Assembly: GCF_029318685.1 (NCBI RefSeq)
Contig: NZ_CP119677.1
Location: 4,207,001-4,271,000, forward strand
Direction: 5' to 3'
Length of the DNA stretch: 64,000 nt
Source: Ruminiclostridium papyrosolvens DSM 2782
GTDB taxonomy: Bacteria > Bacillota > Clostridia > Acetivibrionales > DSM-1351
Part shown: positions 34,338-43,570 of the stretch, piece by piece
Layout: each line of letters starts with the position of its first letter
Numbering within the stretch: position 1 is the first letter of the stretch
The notes under the pieces: model-generated
Seen by the model: the letters and a program-made list of their open reading frames with translations, nothing else
What the model was told of the DNA's origin: nothing
Database searches by the model: none
Position numbers and translations under genes: made by a program

Positions 34338-36044
34338 TTAAAATTGAAACTTCGTTTTAAGATATTCTTCTACTTCATAAGCATCATCAAAAGCTAAAAC
34401 TTTTTCTAAAACCGGTGCTAAATCTTTTTTATTAGTATTGCAAATCTGCTGTCTTACTGCCAGAATTGAAGGGATACTAACACTTAAGTTATCAACCCCC
34501 ATAGCAACCCAGAGAGGAATCAGATACGGGTTTTCACCTGCATGTCCGCATATATCTACTTCAATACCATTGCTTTTACTGCAATCAACTATATCCTTTA
34601 CTACCTTTAATAGTTGTGGGTGGAAGCTTGAATTTAAATATGCTACCTGTTCATTCATACGGTCTGCCGCAAATAAATACTGGGTGAGGTCATTGGTTCC
34701 TATACTAAAAAAGTCTACCTCCTTTACAAAGCGGTCTACCATCATGGCTGCTGACGGCGTTTCAATCATCATTCCGATTTGTGTATCCTTACAAAATGGA
34801 ATACCCTTGCTTTCAAGTTCATTTTTAACTTCATCAATTAACTTCTTTGCACTTCTTAACTCCATTAATGTAGCTATCATTGGAATCATAAATTTTATGT
34901 TTCCATAAGTACTGGCTCTTAATATTGCGGAAATCTGTGCTTTAAAAATATCCGGATTTTTCAAACAATATCTTATAGCTCGAAATCCCAAAAACGGGTT
35001 TTCTTCTTTTTTAATGTTCAGATAATCAATGGACTTATCTCCACCGATATCCAATGTCCTTATTATAAATAGCTTGTCCTTATTCTTCTGAGCAATATTT
35101 GAATATATTTTATACTGAGTTTCTTCTGACGGAAGGGTTTTACTGTTTATGTAAATAAATTCTGTTCTAAATAAGCCTATCCCTTCTCCGCCATTTTCTA
35201 ACATAAGATTAATGTCGTTCTCTGAAGAAATATTTGCTAATATTTTCATAGTAACGCCATCCTGAGTTCTTGTATCTTTGTCTATGAATTTTTTTAGCTC
35301 TATATTTTTTAAATTGTTTTTAGTTTGATACTGTTGATAATCTGAAATGTCATTTTCATTTGGATTTATGTTTACTTCACCGGTACTTCCATCAATAATT
35401 ACTTTTTCTCCATTAGCAACTAATTTTTTTATATCCTTCAAACCTACTATACACGGGATTCCCAGAGAACGGGCAATAATTACGCTGTGGGAAGTCTTAC
35501 CGCCATATTCCATTAAGATTCCTTTAATATTATTTCTATCCATGCTCATTACCTGGGATGGAAGCATTTCATCAGTAGCTATTATACATTCACCGGCCAT
35601 GCAGGAGATGTCCTGTAGAGGCCTTTGGGCTAGTACCATTTGTACTCTTTTTTCCATATCATAAATATCAGACGTTCGCTCTTTCAGGTAATCATTCTCT
35701 ATAGCCTCGAAATCCCGGATAAAACTATTTACACATTCATGCAGAGCATATTCACAGTTTACATGTTGGTCATTTATATATCTTTTTATATCATCAAAGA
35801 AGGATTCATCTTCCAGAAATAAGAGTTGATAGTCTAAAATACCTGCATTGTTGTCCCCTTGGCATTTAGCGTTAATTTCCATTACAGCTCTTATCTGTTC
35901 TTTTGCAATTTCTCTTGCATTATCTATTCTTTTGCATTCAGCTTCAATATTATCAATGATGTATTTATTTATTTCTACACTATCATTATTTACTATATAA
36001 ATCTCTGCAAAAGCTTTTCCTCCTCCTGTTCCGATTCCGTTCAT
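34338..36044 (-). CDS. ptsI: PTS enzyme I
   Basis: The ATG at 36044 is chosen because AAGGGAGG lies 7 bases upstream; in-frame codons further up have no such site. The 568-residue protein has the N-terminal HPr-binding helical domain. The phospho-His186 is in EYGGKTSHSVIIARSLG, followed by the PEP-binding barrel with FFSIGTNDLTQYLFAADRMN. The catalytic Cys lies in the region DICGHAGENP, which in typical EI is CGEMAGDP. It starts phosphotransfer from PEP to HPr. Standing in the same operon as HPr and the sugar-specific enzymes, it makes the PTS self-sufficient. Confidence 0.93.
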   Translation of the reverse strand: MNGIGTGGGKAFAEIYIVNNDSVEINKYIIDNIEAECKRIDNAREIAKEQIRAVMEINAKCQGDNNAGILDYQLLFLEDESFFDDIKRYINDQHVNCEYALHECVNSFIRDFEAIENDYLKERTSDIYDMEKRVQMVLAQRPLQDISCMAGECIIATDEMLPSQVMSMDRNNIKGILMEYGGKTSHSVIIARSLGIPCIVGLKDIKKLVANGEKVIIDGSTGEVNINPNENDISDYQQYQTKNNLKNIELKKFIDKDTRTQDGVTMKILANISSENDINLMLENGGEGIGLFRTEFIYINSKTLPSEETQYKIYSNIAQKNKDKLFIIRTLDIGGDKSIDYLNIKKEENPFLGFRAIRYCLKNPDIFKAQISAILRASTYGNIKFMIPMIATLMELRSAKKLIDEVKNELESKGIPFCKDTQIGMMIETPSAAMMVDRFVKEVDFFSIGTNDLTQYLFAADRMNEQVAYLNSSFHPQLLKVVKDIVDCSKSNGIEVDICGHAGENPYLIPLWVAMGVDNLSVSIPSILAVRQQICNTNKKDLAPVLEKVLAFDDAYEVEEYLKTKFQF

Positions 36045-36104
36045 TGTATTACCTCCCTTAGGACTTCTGTCTGCATTTAAAGCCATATTCATTTTTTAAC
36101 AACC

Positions 36105-38036
36105 CTATTCCTTAGATAATAAAAACTTTTCCATAACTTCTCCATAAACTGACATGTTATTGTCAGTAACAAAGCAAATTTTAATATTTTTTACTACGAT
36201 ATCATCAATTAATAAATTAGAATTAATGCTGCAATTAATGATAATTGACTGTTTTAAATCTCCCTCTACAACTTTTACATACATATTACCTTTTATATGT
36301 AATCTATTTTTTTCATCAGAAAAACAAATCCTAGTCAGATTCTTAATCTTTTCTACCTCATCCACAATGTCTTTATCTATTAATCCGTCTATAGTCTGAA
36401 GCAAGTCTTCAATAGTTTGTGGTGAGTCTTGAATATTGAAAGTTAATATCTGTATATTATTATCATTTCTTTTTGAGTTCTTTAGTATGTAACTGTTAAC
36501 AAACCTTTTTATTTCATTGAGGTTGTCTCTATCCAGTTTTGCAGGCACCTGCATAACAGGTTTATTTTTGTAGCTCAGTGGCATAGTAGAAATAATAAAT
36601 TCATAATTATCATGATTTCTTAAATTCAATTGATAATATGAACAAATATCTACAATTTGTAAATTAGGAATATACTTTGATAACTGATTCCTAATTTCTA
36701 TTGCGGCTTTTAAACTGTTATCGGATACTATAATTGCTTTATTTTTCCGCCATTTTCTTTCTCTTGCTACTAAAAAATATCCTGCAACCTCTAATATCTC
36801 ATCGTTGGAAATATTGACCGTAACATTTGCATATTTTTTATATAGTGTATCGGTAGTCCAAACAGCCATATATATATCCTGCAAAACATCGTCAACATTT
36901 ACATCCTGTGAAAATACAATATTAGCATTGTTCTTAAGTCTGAAAATTGATGTTTTTAAGTAAAACATTAATCCTAAAAATAGTATCTTGTCATCTGAGA
37001 AATCTATATTCAAGATATTTCCTACATACCTGACTATTTCATAGACCAAGGTTTTAACGTTACTGGGGATATTTAATAAGGCATCATCAATATTCATTCT
37101 GTCTGTGCCGCTGTAGATATTCAATCCCATCAAATGCATACATATATAAGCAAATTCAGCCTGAGGAATTGATATTTTAAATTCCTCTTCTAATCTTGAC
37201 ACAATGTATCTTGCAACCTGAGTTTCAATATCATTACACTGGCCTTCAATTAATTCGCTCTCATCGTCAACTTTTATTCCTTTGAGTAATCTGCCGATAC
37301 TTATTACCAAATGAGTAAACATTGAATTATAATGTTCCTCAGGCATAAAGAAGGCAAATTTCTTCTCAGCATTGTGGATTATGTTACCAATTTCGTCGAT
37401 ATTAATTTTAGGATATATTTTTACAATTTCATTATACTTATTGCTATTTTGATTTGTTTCTATGCCTTTAAGTATTTTTGTGTCAGGTTTTTTAGTGTTT
37501 ATGTTACCTAATTTCAACACAGCAACAATTGCATTTCTGATATCCTTTTCACTGCCTAAAATATATACACCCTTATTCTGCTTTTTTTCAACCTCCAGAT
37601 TATATTGTTTTAACCATCTGTTAATCCAATCCAAATCTTTAAGAATTGTGCTCTTACTTACATAGTACTGATCAGCAAGGAATTGCGTGGTTAACTCCTC
37701 ATTGGAATTAATCATCATATTCATTATTTCCAATCGTCTCGTACTATTATCCATCTGTATTTTATTAGTTGCTAAACTGTTTATATCCAACTCATTGAAG
37801 TTAAAATCAGGTGACTTGGATTTCAATCTTATTCCTGAACCGCTTTTTCTCTCAATGTATAACTCATCTGAGTTAAAGCATTCATTAATATGGTCATCCA
37901 ATTTTTCAATATCACTTCTTATTGTCCGAGCTGATACATTTAGCTTTTTTGCGATATCTTTTACAGAAATATAATCAGAATTACCTAACAGTAACGATAT
38001 AATCTCCATAGTTCTTATCTGAGATTGATTTTTCAT
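36105..38036 (-). CDS. PRD-containing transcriptional regulator (LicR/MtlR type)
   Basis: The start is placed at the ATG at 38036 with AGGAG 8 bases upstream. The 643-residue protein has two N-terminal HTH regions (DYISVKDIAKKLNVSARTIRSDI and TQFLADQYYVSKSTILKDLDWI). Two PRD domains lie at about 190-400 (HLVISIGRL, AYICMHLMGLNIYS), followed by a IIB-like part (about 405-500) and a C-terminal IIA-like part. The IIA-like part is degenerate: I see no PH motif. PRD activators respond to phosphorylation by HPr and IIB. It is first in the operon and most likely activates it when the imported sugar is present. Confidence 0.88.
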   Translation of the reverse strand: MKNQSQIRTMEIISLLLGNSDYISVKDIAKKLNVSARTIRSDIEKLDDHINECFNSDELYIERKSGSGIRLKSKSPDFNFNELDINSLATNKIQMDNSTRRLEIMNMMINSNEELTTQFLADQYYVSKSTILKDLDWINRWLKQYNLEVEKKQNKGVYILGSEKDIRNAIVAVLKLGNINTKKPDTKILKGIETNQNSNKYNEIVKIYPKINIDEIGNIIHNAEKKFAFFMPEEHYNSMFTHLVISIGRLLKGIKVDDESELIEGQCNDIETQVARYIVSRLEEEFKISIPQAEFAYICMHLMGLNIYSGTDRMNIDDALLNIPSNVKTLVYEIVRYVGNILNIDFSDDKILFLGLMFYLKTSIFRLKNNANIVFSQDVNVDDVLQDIYMAVWTTDTLYKKYANVTVNISNDEILEVAGYFLVARERKWRKNKAIIVSDNSLKAAIEIRNQLSKYIPNLQIVDICSYYQLNLRNHDNYEFIISTMPLSYKNKPVMQVPAKLDRDNLNEIKRFVNSYILKNSKRNDNNIQILTFNIQDSPQTIEDLLQTIDGLIDKDIVDEVEKIKNLTRICFSDEKNRLHIKGNMYVKVVEGDLKQSIIINCSINSNLLIDDIVVKNIKICFVTDNNMSVYGEVMEKFLLSKE

Positions 38037-38357
38037 ATTGCACACTCCTAAAATACTTTAATCCTAATCATCAGTGCGCTTATCATGTATTCAGTTTATA
38101 TCATAATTTTTTTTTAGTCTACTTGCCAATATTCCTTTTTTGTTTACGGTATTGTTGCAATTTTGGAATAATTTTATCTAATTATGTCGATATATGAAGA
38201 TTTAGGCATATACCGATATGAAATGAGTATCGAGATTCAGTCGAAATGTGAAATGCTTTGATTAGACATGAAGAAATGCTAAAGCAATATAAATTGTATT
38301 CATATTGCTTATAATATTGTTCTAAGGGGTTAAGGTTATCCCATAAGTAAGAGTGTG
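38037..38357. other. Intergenic region upstream of the PTS operon
   Basis: This gap of about 320 bases must hold the promoter of the PRD/PTS operon, but no convincing -35/-10 pair stands out; a TATAAA lies near 38095-38101 on the minus strand. AAGCAATAT (38282-38290) pairs with ATATTGCTT (38302-38310). On the minus strand this hairpin lies downstream of the CvfB-like gene and is a weak terminator candidate without a clean T-run. No gene is visible. Confidence 0.4.
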
Positions 38358-39197
38358 TTACCACATTCTTTCAATCCCCGTATCTGTTATTTTTATTGCA
38401 CCCTCTTTTAGTAGTCTTCCTACAGCTCTTTTAAAAGCTGCCTTGCTCATGTTCAGTTCAGCTTTTATAGCTTCAGGGGAGCTTTTGTCATTAAGTGCAA
38501 TAGTTCCGCCGCTTAATTTAAACATTTCCATAATTTTCTGAGAATCGCTCTCAATTTCGTTATGGGCTTCATTTCTCAGGCTCAATTCCAGCTTTCCATC
38601 CTGCTTTACCTTTTTAATTCGTACATTAACGCTGTCGCCTTCCTTGCAATTACCATATAACTCCTTATTGGGAATCAGGCCTTGATACATGTTGTCCACT
38701 GCCACAAAAGCTCCTAACTCCTTGCTGATACTATAGACGGTTCCAATTACTCTGTCATTTACTTTATATGGCGATTCACTGCTTAGTAAATTATATATAT
38801 TCATAGTTGCAGATAATCTGTTGCTGCTATCTATATACAAGGCTACTAAATATGAGTCACCTTTTTTGACATTCCCCACCTGTTCTCTGAAAGGTAAAAA
38901 CAAGTCCTTCTCCAATCCCCAATCCAGAAAAGCTCCTATATTTGTAGTTGCCACTACTTGTAAAACTGCCAGTTCACCAAGTGTAATTTTAGGTATTTTC
39001 ATTGTGCATATCATTCTGTCTTCAGAATCCTTATAAACAAATACATCTATTTCATCACCAACTTGAACATTTTGAGGCACCTGATTTTTTGGTAATAAAA
39101 TATCCTCCGGGCTTTTATCGGCTTTATCATTCATATATACGCCAATTTGTGTCTTTCTAATTACTTGAAGTTTTTGGTTTTTCCCTAATTCAATCAC
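38358..39197 (-). CDS. CvfB/YitL-type S1 RNA-binding protein
   Basis: This 279-residue protein has three S1-like beta-barrels: about 1-65, 70-140 (ATTNIGAFLDWGLEKDLFLPF), and 145-215 (DRVIGTVYSISKELGAFVAVDNMYQGLIP). A C-terminal winged helix follows at about 220-279 (SPEAIKAELNMSKAAFKRAVGRLLKEGAI). This is the layout of CvfB, an RNA-binding protein affecting gene expression. The start is a GTG at 39197 with GGAGACGG upstream. It is followed on the same strand by the PTS region after a 320-base gap and is not part of that operon. Confidence 0.88.
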   Translation of the reverse strand: MIELGKNQKLQVIRKTQIGVYMNDKADKSPEDILLPKNQVPQNVQVGDEIDVFVYKDSEDRMICTMKIPKITLGELAVLQVVATTNIGAFLDWGLEKDLFLPFREQVGNVKKGDSYLVALYIDSSNRLSATMNIYNLLSSESPYKVNDRVIGTVYSISKELGAFVAVDNMYQGLIPNKELYGNCKEGDSVNVRIKKVKQDGKLELSLRNEAHNEIESDSQKIMEMFKLSGGTIALNDKSSPEAIKAELNMSKAAFKRAVGRLLKEGAIKITDTGIERMW

Positions 39198-39219
39198 GTT
39201 ATTCCGTCTCCAATACTTA

Positions 39220-39336
39220 TTATTTTTTTGGCTTTGTCTTCTTTGCTTTGATTTTTTTCGCTATCTTTGGAGCTCGAGGGTCCTTCCAAACTTTATTCTT
39301 CTTTTTCTTCAACTTGTCAGGATTTTTAAATGACAT
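39220..39336 (-). CDS. Very basic 38-residue small protein
   Basis: The minus strand from the ATG at 39334-39336 encodes 38 residues starting MSFKNPDKLKKKKNKVWKD and ending in a lysine-rich tail, with a stop at 39220-39222. AAGGTG lies 8 bases upstream of the start. Almost half the residues are Lys, with KDPRAPK as the only less basic stretch. Such a protein would be expected to bind nucleic acid or ribosomes. It sits 22 bases upstream of the CvfB-like RNA-binding gene on the same strand and may be co-transcribed. No family is recognised. Confidence 0.6.
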   Translation of the reverse strand: MSFKNPDKLKKKKNKVWKDPRAPKIAKKIKAKKTKPKK

Positions 39337-39408
39337 TCAGTTCACACCTTTCATTATAATCTTCCTTAGTATACACTTAAATTGTATTTATTGTTATAAT
39401 TTTTTTGC

Positions 39409-39444
39409 AAAAAAAGAATGTGAACCTGTCAAATTCACATTCTT
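39409..39444 (-). terminator. Intrinsic terminator after the AroB-like gene
   Basis: AAGAATGTGAA (39414-39424) pairs with TTCACATTCTT (39434-39444). Read on the minus strand, the stem is followed by a run of T (39409-39415). It ends the aminotransferase/AroB-like operon. Confidence 0.85.
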
Positions 39445-39463
39445 AATTTGCTACCTGAAAAAA

Positions 39464-40543
39464 TTACCATTTTTGATTTTTAAGCTTTTCAAAAGCATTC
39501 TTTATAAGTGAAAAATCTTTTATTTCTTGTTTGACAACTTCCCCGATTTGAATTGGAAGCACGAAATTAATATTTCCACCGTTCATCTTTTTATCATGTA
39601 ATAGAAAATAATACACTCTCTCCCCATCGCAATCCTGCATACTATTAAATACACCTATTCGATTCAGAACCCTTCTTATTCTTATGATTAAATCACCTTG
39701 GCATAAACCCAGTTGTTCTGAAATATAGCATGCTCCCATAATACCTAAAGCAACACACTCACCATGTTTATATTTATAATCCATGGCACTTTCAATAGCA
39801 TGACCGAAAGTATGTCCAAAATTTAAGATTGCTCGTTCCCCCAGATCCTTCTCATCCCGTTCAATTACGCTTTTCTTAATATCACAGTTCCAAGCAATCA
39901 GTACTTCCATAATATCAGGTTCAAGATTTAAAATCCTATCCAGATTATCCTCCATATATCGGAATAACTCTGCATCCTTAATTATTGCATGAACCAGTAT
40001 CTCTACCATGGCATTCTTGACTTCTTCTTTTGGTAATGTTTTAAGTACTTTATAGTTTGAATAAACAAGGGACGGTTGATAAAATGCCCCTATTATATTT
40101 TTTGTCTGGTTTAGATTTACGGCTGTTTTTCCGCCGATACTGCTGTCCACCTGTGCCAGCAAGGAGGTCGGAACATGAATTAACTCTATACCTCTCATAT
40201 AAGTGGCCGCTGCAAAGCCTGCAAGATCACCGATAACTCCGCCTCCAAAACTCAAAACAACATCTTCCCTGCACATTTTATGCAGGATAAAAAAATCATA
40301 TAGTCTATGTGTCATATGTAAAGATTTGCTTTTTTCACCCGGCTCAACAGAATAAACAAACACTTCTTTAAAATGTTTGTTTACAGCTTCCCTAAGCTCA
40401 TCTATGTGCAGCAGCTCCACACTTCTGTCTGCAACAATTACACATTTATTCTTATTGCGAGCATACTTCGATATTAGTGAAAAATCTTCTGTTATAACAA
40501 TGGGATAAGAATGCTCTCCTAAATTAACTTTTAATTCTTTCAT
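39464..40543 (-). CDS. AroB-family sugar-phosphate cyclase (dehydroquinate synthase-like)
   Basis: This 359-residue protein has the AroB-fold marks. NAD binding: SFGGGVIGDLAGFAAATYMRG. Metal/substrate: HVPTSLLAQVDSSIGGKT, NIIGAFYQP and LNFGHTFGHAIES, which keeps the Arg, Asn and two His of dehydroquinate synthase. One conserved residue is changed: the usual AEVIKxG/H segment reads VEILVHA, so the catalytic-site lysine after the metal-binding Glu is Val. Together with two adjoining aminotransferases of the StsC/AHBA-synthase group, this argues for a dedicated cyclase (dehydroquinate-like, deoxy-scyllo-inosose-like or amino-dehydroquinate) rather than housekeeping aroB. No other shikimate gene lies nearby. 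A terminator follows. Confidence 0.8.
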   Translation of the reverse strand: MKELKVNLGEHSYPIVITEDFSLISKYARNKNKCVIVADRSVELLHIDELREAVNKHFKEVFVYSVEPGEKSKSLHMTHRLYDFFILHKMCREDVVLSFGGGVIGDLAGFAAATYMRGIELIHVPTSLLAQVDSSIGGKTAVNLNQTKNIIGAFYQPSLVYSNYKVLKTLPKEEVKNAMVEILVHAIIKDAELFRYMEDNLDRILNLEPDIMEVLIAWNCDIKKSVIERDEKDLGERAILNFGHTFGHAIESAMDYKYKHGECVALGIMGACYISEQLGLCQGDLIIRIRRVLNRIGVFNSMQDCDGERVYYFLLHDKKMNGGNINFVLPIQIGEVVKQEIKDFSLIKNAFEKLKNQKW

Positions 40544-40570
40544 AATAATATTAGTCCTAACTCTATAAAT

Positions 40571-41725
40571 TTATGATTTAAAATTACGAATTACTTCTAC
40601 AATATCATTAATCAGTGCTGCGTCTCCCAAAAGTATATTGTGACTCAGGCAGACAACTTCATCGCTGATGCGCTGGGAATTAGCACAAGTTTCATCCATT
40701 CTCCAGGCAGCTGCAGACAATGTTTTAAATACGGGAAGTTTATGGATACACTCATAGGAGCGGTTTACCGGTATTCCGGCATTCTTTAAATATTCTACAA
40801 ATTCTGCTCTGGATGCTCCGCCAAAAGCATTTTTATCATAATAAAACATTACCATATAATGAGGATGAACCGTAATATCTTCATCTGTTGTCTGTAATAT
40901 TATTCCCGGAATATCTTTTAAGCCTTCTGCTAAATATTTATAATTCTTTTCTCTCAGGTTGATTTGCTCAGATAGTCTTGAAAGCTGTACTCTTAATATT
41001 GCTCCTTGTACTTCTGACAATCTTGAGTTACCGCCTATTAAAACATGCTGATAGGTGGTATCTCCCTCAGCTCTTCCGCAATTTGCTTCAAGGAGTACCT
41101 GATTAAGCAGCTTTTCATCATTACTTAGTATAATACCACCCTCTCCGGCAGTAATCAGCTTAGCATTTTGAAAGCTAAAGGTACTCATTATGCCAAAGGA
41201 ACCTGCATTTTGTTCTTTTCTCATTGCGCCATGTGCATGTGCAGAATCCTCAATTACAAAAAGCTTATGTTTTTTTGCAATTTCATTAATTGCATCCATA
41301 TCCGCTATTTGCCCTGCCATATGTACCGGAATTACTGCTTTTGTTTTATGAGTTACTGCCTTTTCTATTTTTTCAGGGTCGATACAAAAAGTATCTTCTT
41401 TTACATCTACTAGTACCGGGACAGCTCTTACTGCCAATACAGCAGACACTGTAGAATAAAAGGTAAAATTTGGAACAATTACTTCGTCCCCGTCACCAAT
41501 TTCTAAAACCTTTAAGGCAATTTCCAAAGCAACGGTACCATTTGCAACTGTAAACCCACCTTTACAACCATGATACTGTGCAAATTCTTTTTCAAATAAT
41601 TTAGCCTGTGTTCCTGCATTACGCCACCAACTTTCTGATGCTAAAACTTCCTTTACTGCTTCTTCTTCCATTTTATCTGCAAATGGCCACTTGGGTATAT
41701 TCGTTATTTTTTTACTTGCTTGCAT
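40571..41725 (-). CDS. DegT/DnrJ/EryC1/StrS aminotransferase, StsC/AHBA-synthase-like (A)
   Basis: The start is set at the ATG at 41725 (TTTGGAGG five bases upstream). The 384-residue PLP enzyme has the family start WPFADKMEEEAVKEVLASESWW, the glycine-rich VANGTVALEIAL, and GDEVIVPNFTFYSTV. IEDSAHAHGA follows, and the PLP lysine lies in FSFQNAKLITAGEGG. The WWRNAG segment and AHAHGA are typical of cyclitol and AHBA aminotransferases. It transfers an amino group, usually from Gln or Glu, to a keto sugar or keto-cyclitol. Two such enzymes in a row beside the AroB-like cyclase suggest two sequential or alternative aminations. Confidence 0.82.
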   Translation of the reverse strand: MQASKKITNIPKWPFADKMEEEAVKEVLASESWWRNAGTQAKLFEKEFAQYHGCKGGFTVANGTVALEIALKVLEIGDGDEVIVPNFTFYSTVSAVLAVRAVPVLVDVKEDTFCIDPEKIEKAVTHKTKAVIPVHMAGQIADMDAINEIAKKHKLFVIEDSAHAHGAMRKEQNAGSFGIMSTFSFQNAKLITAGEGGIILSNDEKLLNQVLLEANCGRAEGDTTYQHVLIGGNSRLSEVQGAILRVQLSRLSEQINLREKNYKYLAEGLKDIPGIILQTTDEDITVHPHYMVMFYYDKNAFGGASRAEFVEYLKNAGIPVNRSYECIHKLPVFKTLSAAAWRMDETCANSQRISDEVVCLSHNILLGDAALINDIVEVIRNFKS

Positions 41726-41757
41726 AAATACCTCCAAATTGGTTAAGTTAATTTTCA

Positions 41758-42963
41758 TTATTTATTAAATTCATTTTGTATTTTCTTCACTGCTCCTACA
41801 ATATCCCTTAGGTCTTCTTCATCACCCTCCAGTGTACGGTGATGAAGCCATATTATGTTTTCTCCGGCTTTTTTTGAATTAGTTAAGTCATGCTCCTTCT
41901 TTTTGTCATAATTAACGTTTCTTCCATTAAAATCATTTTCAGCAAAAAACTTTGTATCTGACAAAACAGGAAAACAAACACAGGCCGGTATTCCTTCAGC
42001 CTTGAGATATTCAACAAACTCCTCTCTGGGCAGTCCTGAAAAAAATGACTTGTCATAATAAAACATGTACATGTAATGGGTAAAAATTGTAGCGCCTTCT
42101 TCTCTTCCCTGTGGCGTAATGCCCTTTACATCTGCAAATAGTTTGTGAAGCTCTGTTGCATGTTTGTCACGAAGCTTATTCAGCTCATCAACACGCTCCA
42201 TCTGTGCCAAAAGAAGCGCAGCCTGAAATTCATTCATTCTATAATTTGCTCCGCGTATTACATGTTCATAAATAAGGTCATTTTTTGGCCTTCCAACATC
42301 CTGAATTACATATGCCTTTTCATAAATATCTTTATTATTTGTAACCATTGCTCCGCCTTCACCGCAGGTCATCAATTTACCGTTTTGAAAGCTGAATATT
42401 CCAACATCACCAAAGGAACCAAGTCTCTTATTTTTCCATTCCCCTCCATGGCCATGAGCAGCATCTTCAATCACTATAATGCCGTTTTTCTTTGCTATTT
42501 CACAAATCTCCTCCATACGACATCCATGTCCTGCCATGTGCACCGGAATTACTGCTTTAGTTCTAGGGGTAATTGCCTGTTCAAACTTTTCAGGAAGCAT
42601 ACATAATGTATCAGGGTCTATATCAACCAATACAGGAGTTGCGTTACAGTTAGTAACTGCCAGACCAGTTGAAATAAACGTCATCCCCGGTATAATAACC
42701 TCATCGCCTTCACCAATTCCGAATACTGAAAGCGCCAGCTCAATTGCACTTGTGCCATTGGTAACTCCAAGGCAATAAGAACAGCCTTGAAATTCAGCAA
42801 ACCTCTTTTCAAATTCTTTAACCTTACTTCCTGTCACTCTCCACCAATTTTGGCTTTTTACTACTTCAGTAACAAGATTTATTTCGCGTTCATCGTAAAT
42901 GGGCCAGTTTGGAAATGGCTTTTGTTTAAGTGGAGTTCCTCCATCTCTTGCTAGTACCTTCAT
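41758..42963 (-). CDS. DegT/DnrJ/EryC1/StrS aminotransferase, StsC/AHBA-synthase-like (B)
   Basis: This 401-residue paralogue of the gene at 40571-41725 has the same key segments: TNGTSAIELALS, GDEVIIPGMTFISTG, IEDAAHGHGGEW, the PLP-lysine region FSFQNGKLMTCGEGG, and WWRVTGSKVKEFEKRFAEF near the N terminus. AGGGG lies upstream of the ATG. It overlaps nothing, but the next start is only 32 bases from its stop, so the two aminotransferases and the AroB-like gene form one operon. The two proteins differ enough that different substrates are likely. Whether the product is an aminocyclitol, an aminosugar or 3-amino-5-hydroxybenzoate cannot be told from sequence alone. Confidence 0.82.
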   Translation of the reverse strand: MKVLARDGGTPLKQKPFPNWPIYDEREINLVTEVVKSQNWWRVTGSKVKEFEKRFAEFQGCSYCLGVTNGTSAIELALSVFGIGEGDEVIIPGMTFISTGLAVTNCNATPVLVDIDPDTLCMLPEKFEQAITPRTKAVIPVHMAGHGCRMEEICEIAKKNGIIVIEDAAHGHGGEWKNKRLGSFGDVGIFSFQNGKLMTCGEGGAMVTNNKDIYEKAYVIQDVGRPKNDLIYEHVIRGANYRMNEFQAALLLAQMERVDELNKLRDKHATELHKLFADVKGITPQGREEGATIFTHYMYMFYYDKSFFSGLPREEFVEYLKAEGIPACVCFPVLSDTKFFAENDFNGRNVNYDKKKEHDLTNSKKAGENIIWLHHRTLEGDEEDLRDIVGAVKKIQNEFNK

Positions 42964-43142
42964 TTTGAAATTCCCCTACTTTCTTGTAAAATAAATACAA
43001 ATTAGTTAAAATGCAACAATATATTTATTTTCTACACAAAGCCATTATTTTCCTGCAAAGTAAACATAAAACTACCAAATTTTGCTTAAAATTGCATTTC
43101 AAAGTTTATCCTACATATAAAACTCACCTATAGCATTCACAA

Positions 43143-43496
43143 TTATTTTCCTCGAAGTATTTTATCCAGAGATTTTCCCTTTGCCAATTCATCAATCAGC
43201 TTATCCAAATATCGAATTTCCTGCATGGTGGGCTCTTTGATATCTTCTACCCTGACACCACAAACAACTCCTTTTATCAGAGTTCGTGACGGGTTCAGAA
43301 AGGGAGCATCCTTAAAGAATGTCTCAAAATCTGTTTGTTTATTTAGCTGTTCCTCAAATTCCTCCTGAGTGTATCCAGTTAACCAGCGAATGATTTCATC
43401 AACTTCTGATTTGGCACGTCCTTTTCTCTCCGCCTTTGCTATATATAGAGGATAGACTCTTGCTACACTCATTGAATATATTTTGTGGTTGGACAT
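43143..43496 (-). CDS. DUF2200 family protein
   Basis: The 117-residue protein starts with [27 protein letters not shown], followed by [13 protein letters not shown]. These segments define DUF2200, a widespread family of unknown role. The rest is helical, including [12 protein letters not shown] and [21 protein letters not shown] precedes the ATG. It appears as a stand-alone gene, and its neighbours do not suggest a task. Confidence 0.85.
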   Translation of the reverse strand: MSNHKIYSMSVARVYPLYIAKAERKGRAKSEVDEIIRWLTGYTQEEFEEQLNKQTDFETFFKDAPFLNPSRTLIKGVVCGVRVEDIKEPTMQEIRYLDKLIDELAKGKSLDKILRGK

Positions 43497-43570
43497 TGCA
43501 GTTCCTCCTGATATGGATTATTAGAATCTTAAAGGCATTCGCAGAACATCTTGTGGCTTTTTTTCATGGG

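Noticed and set aside
38100..38160. Possible sigma-54 promoter (TTGGCAAG on the minus strand) before the PRD regulator
   Set aside because: The second element TTGC is not at the required 5-base spacing, so the match is not acceptable.
39464..40543. Housekeeping aroB
   Set aside because: The neighbouring aminotransferases and the substituted Lys make a dedicated cyclase more likely, though housekeeping use cannot be excluded.
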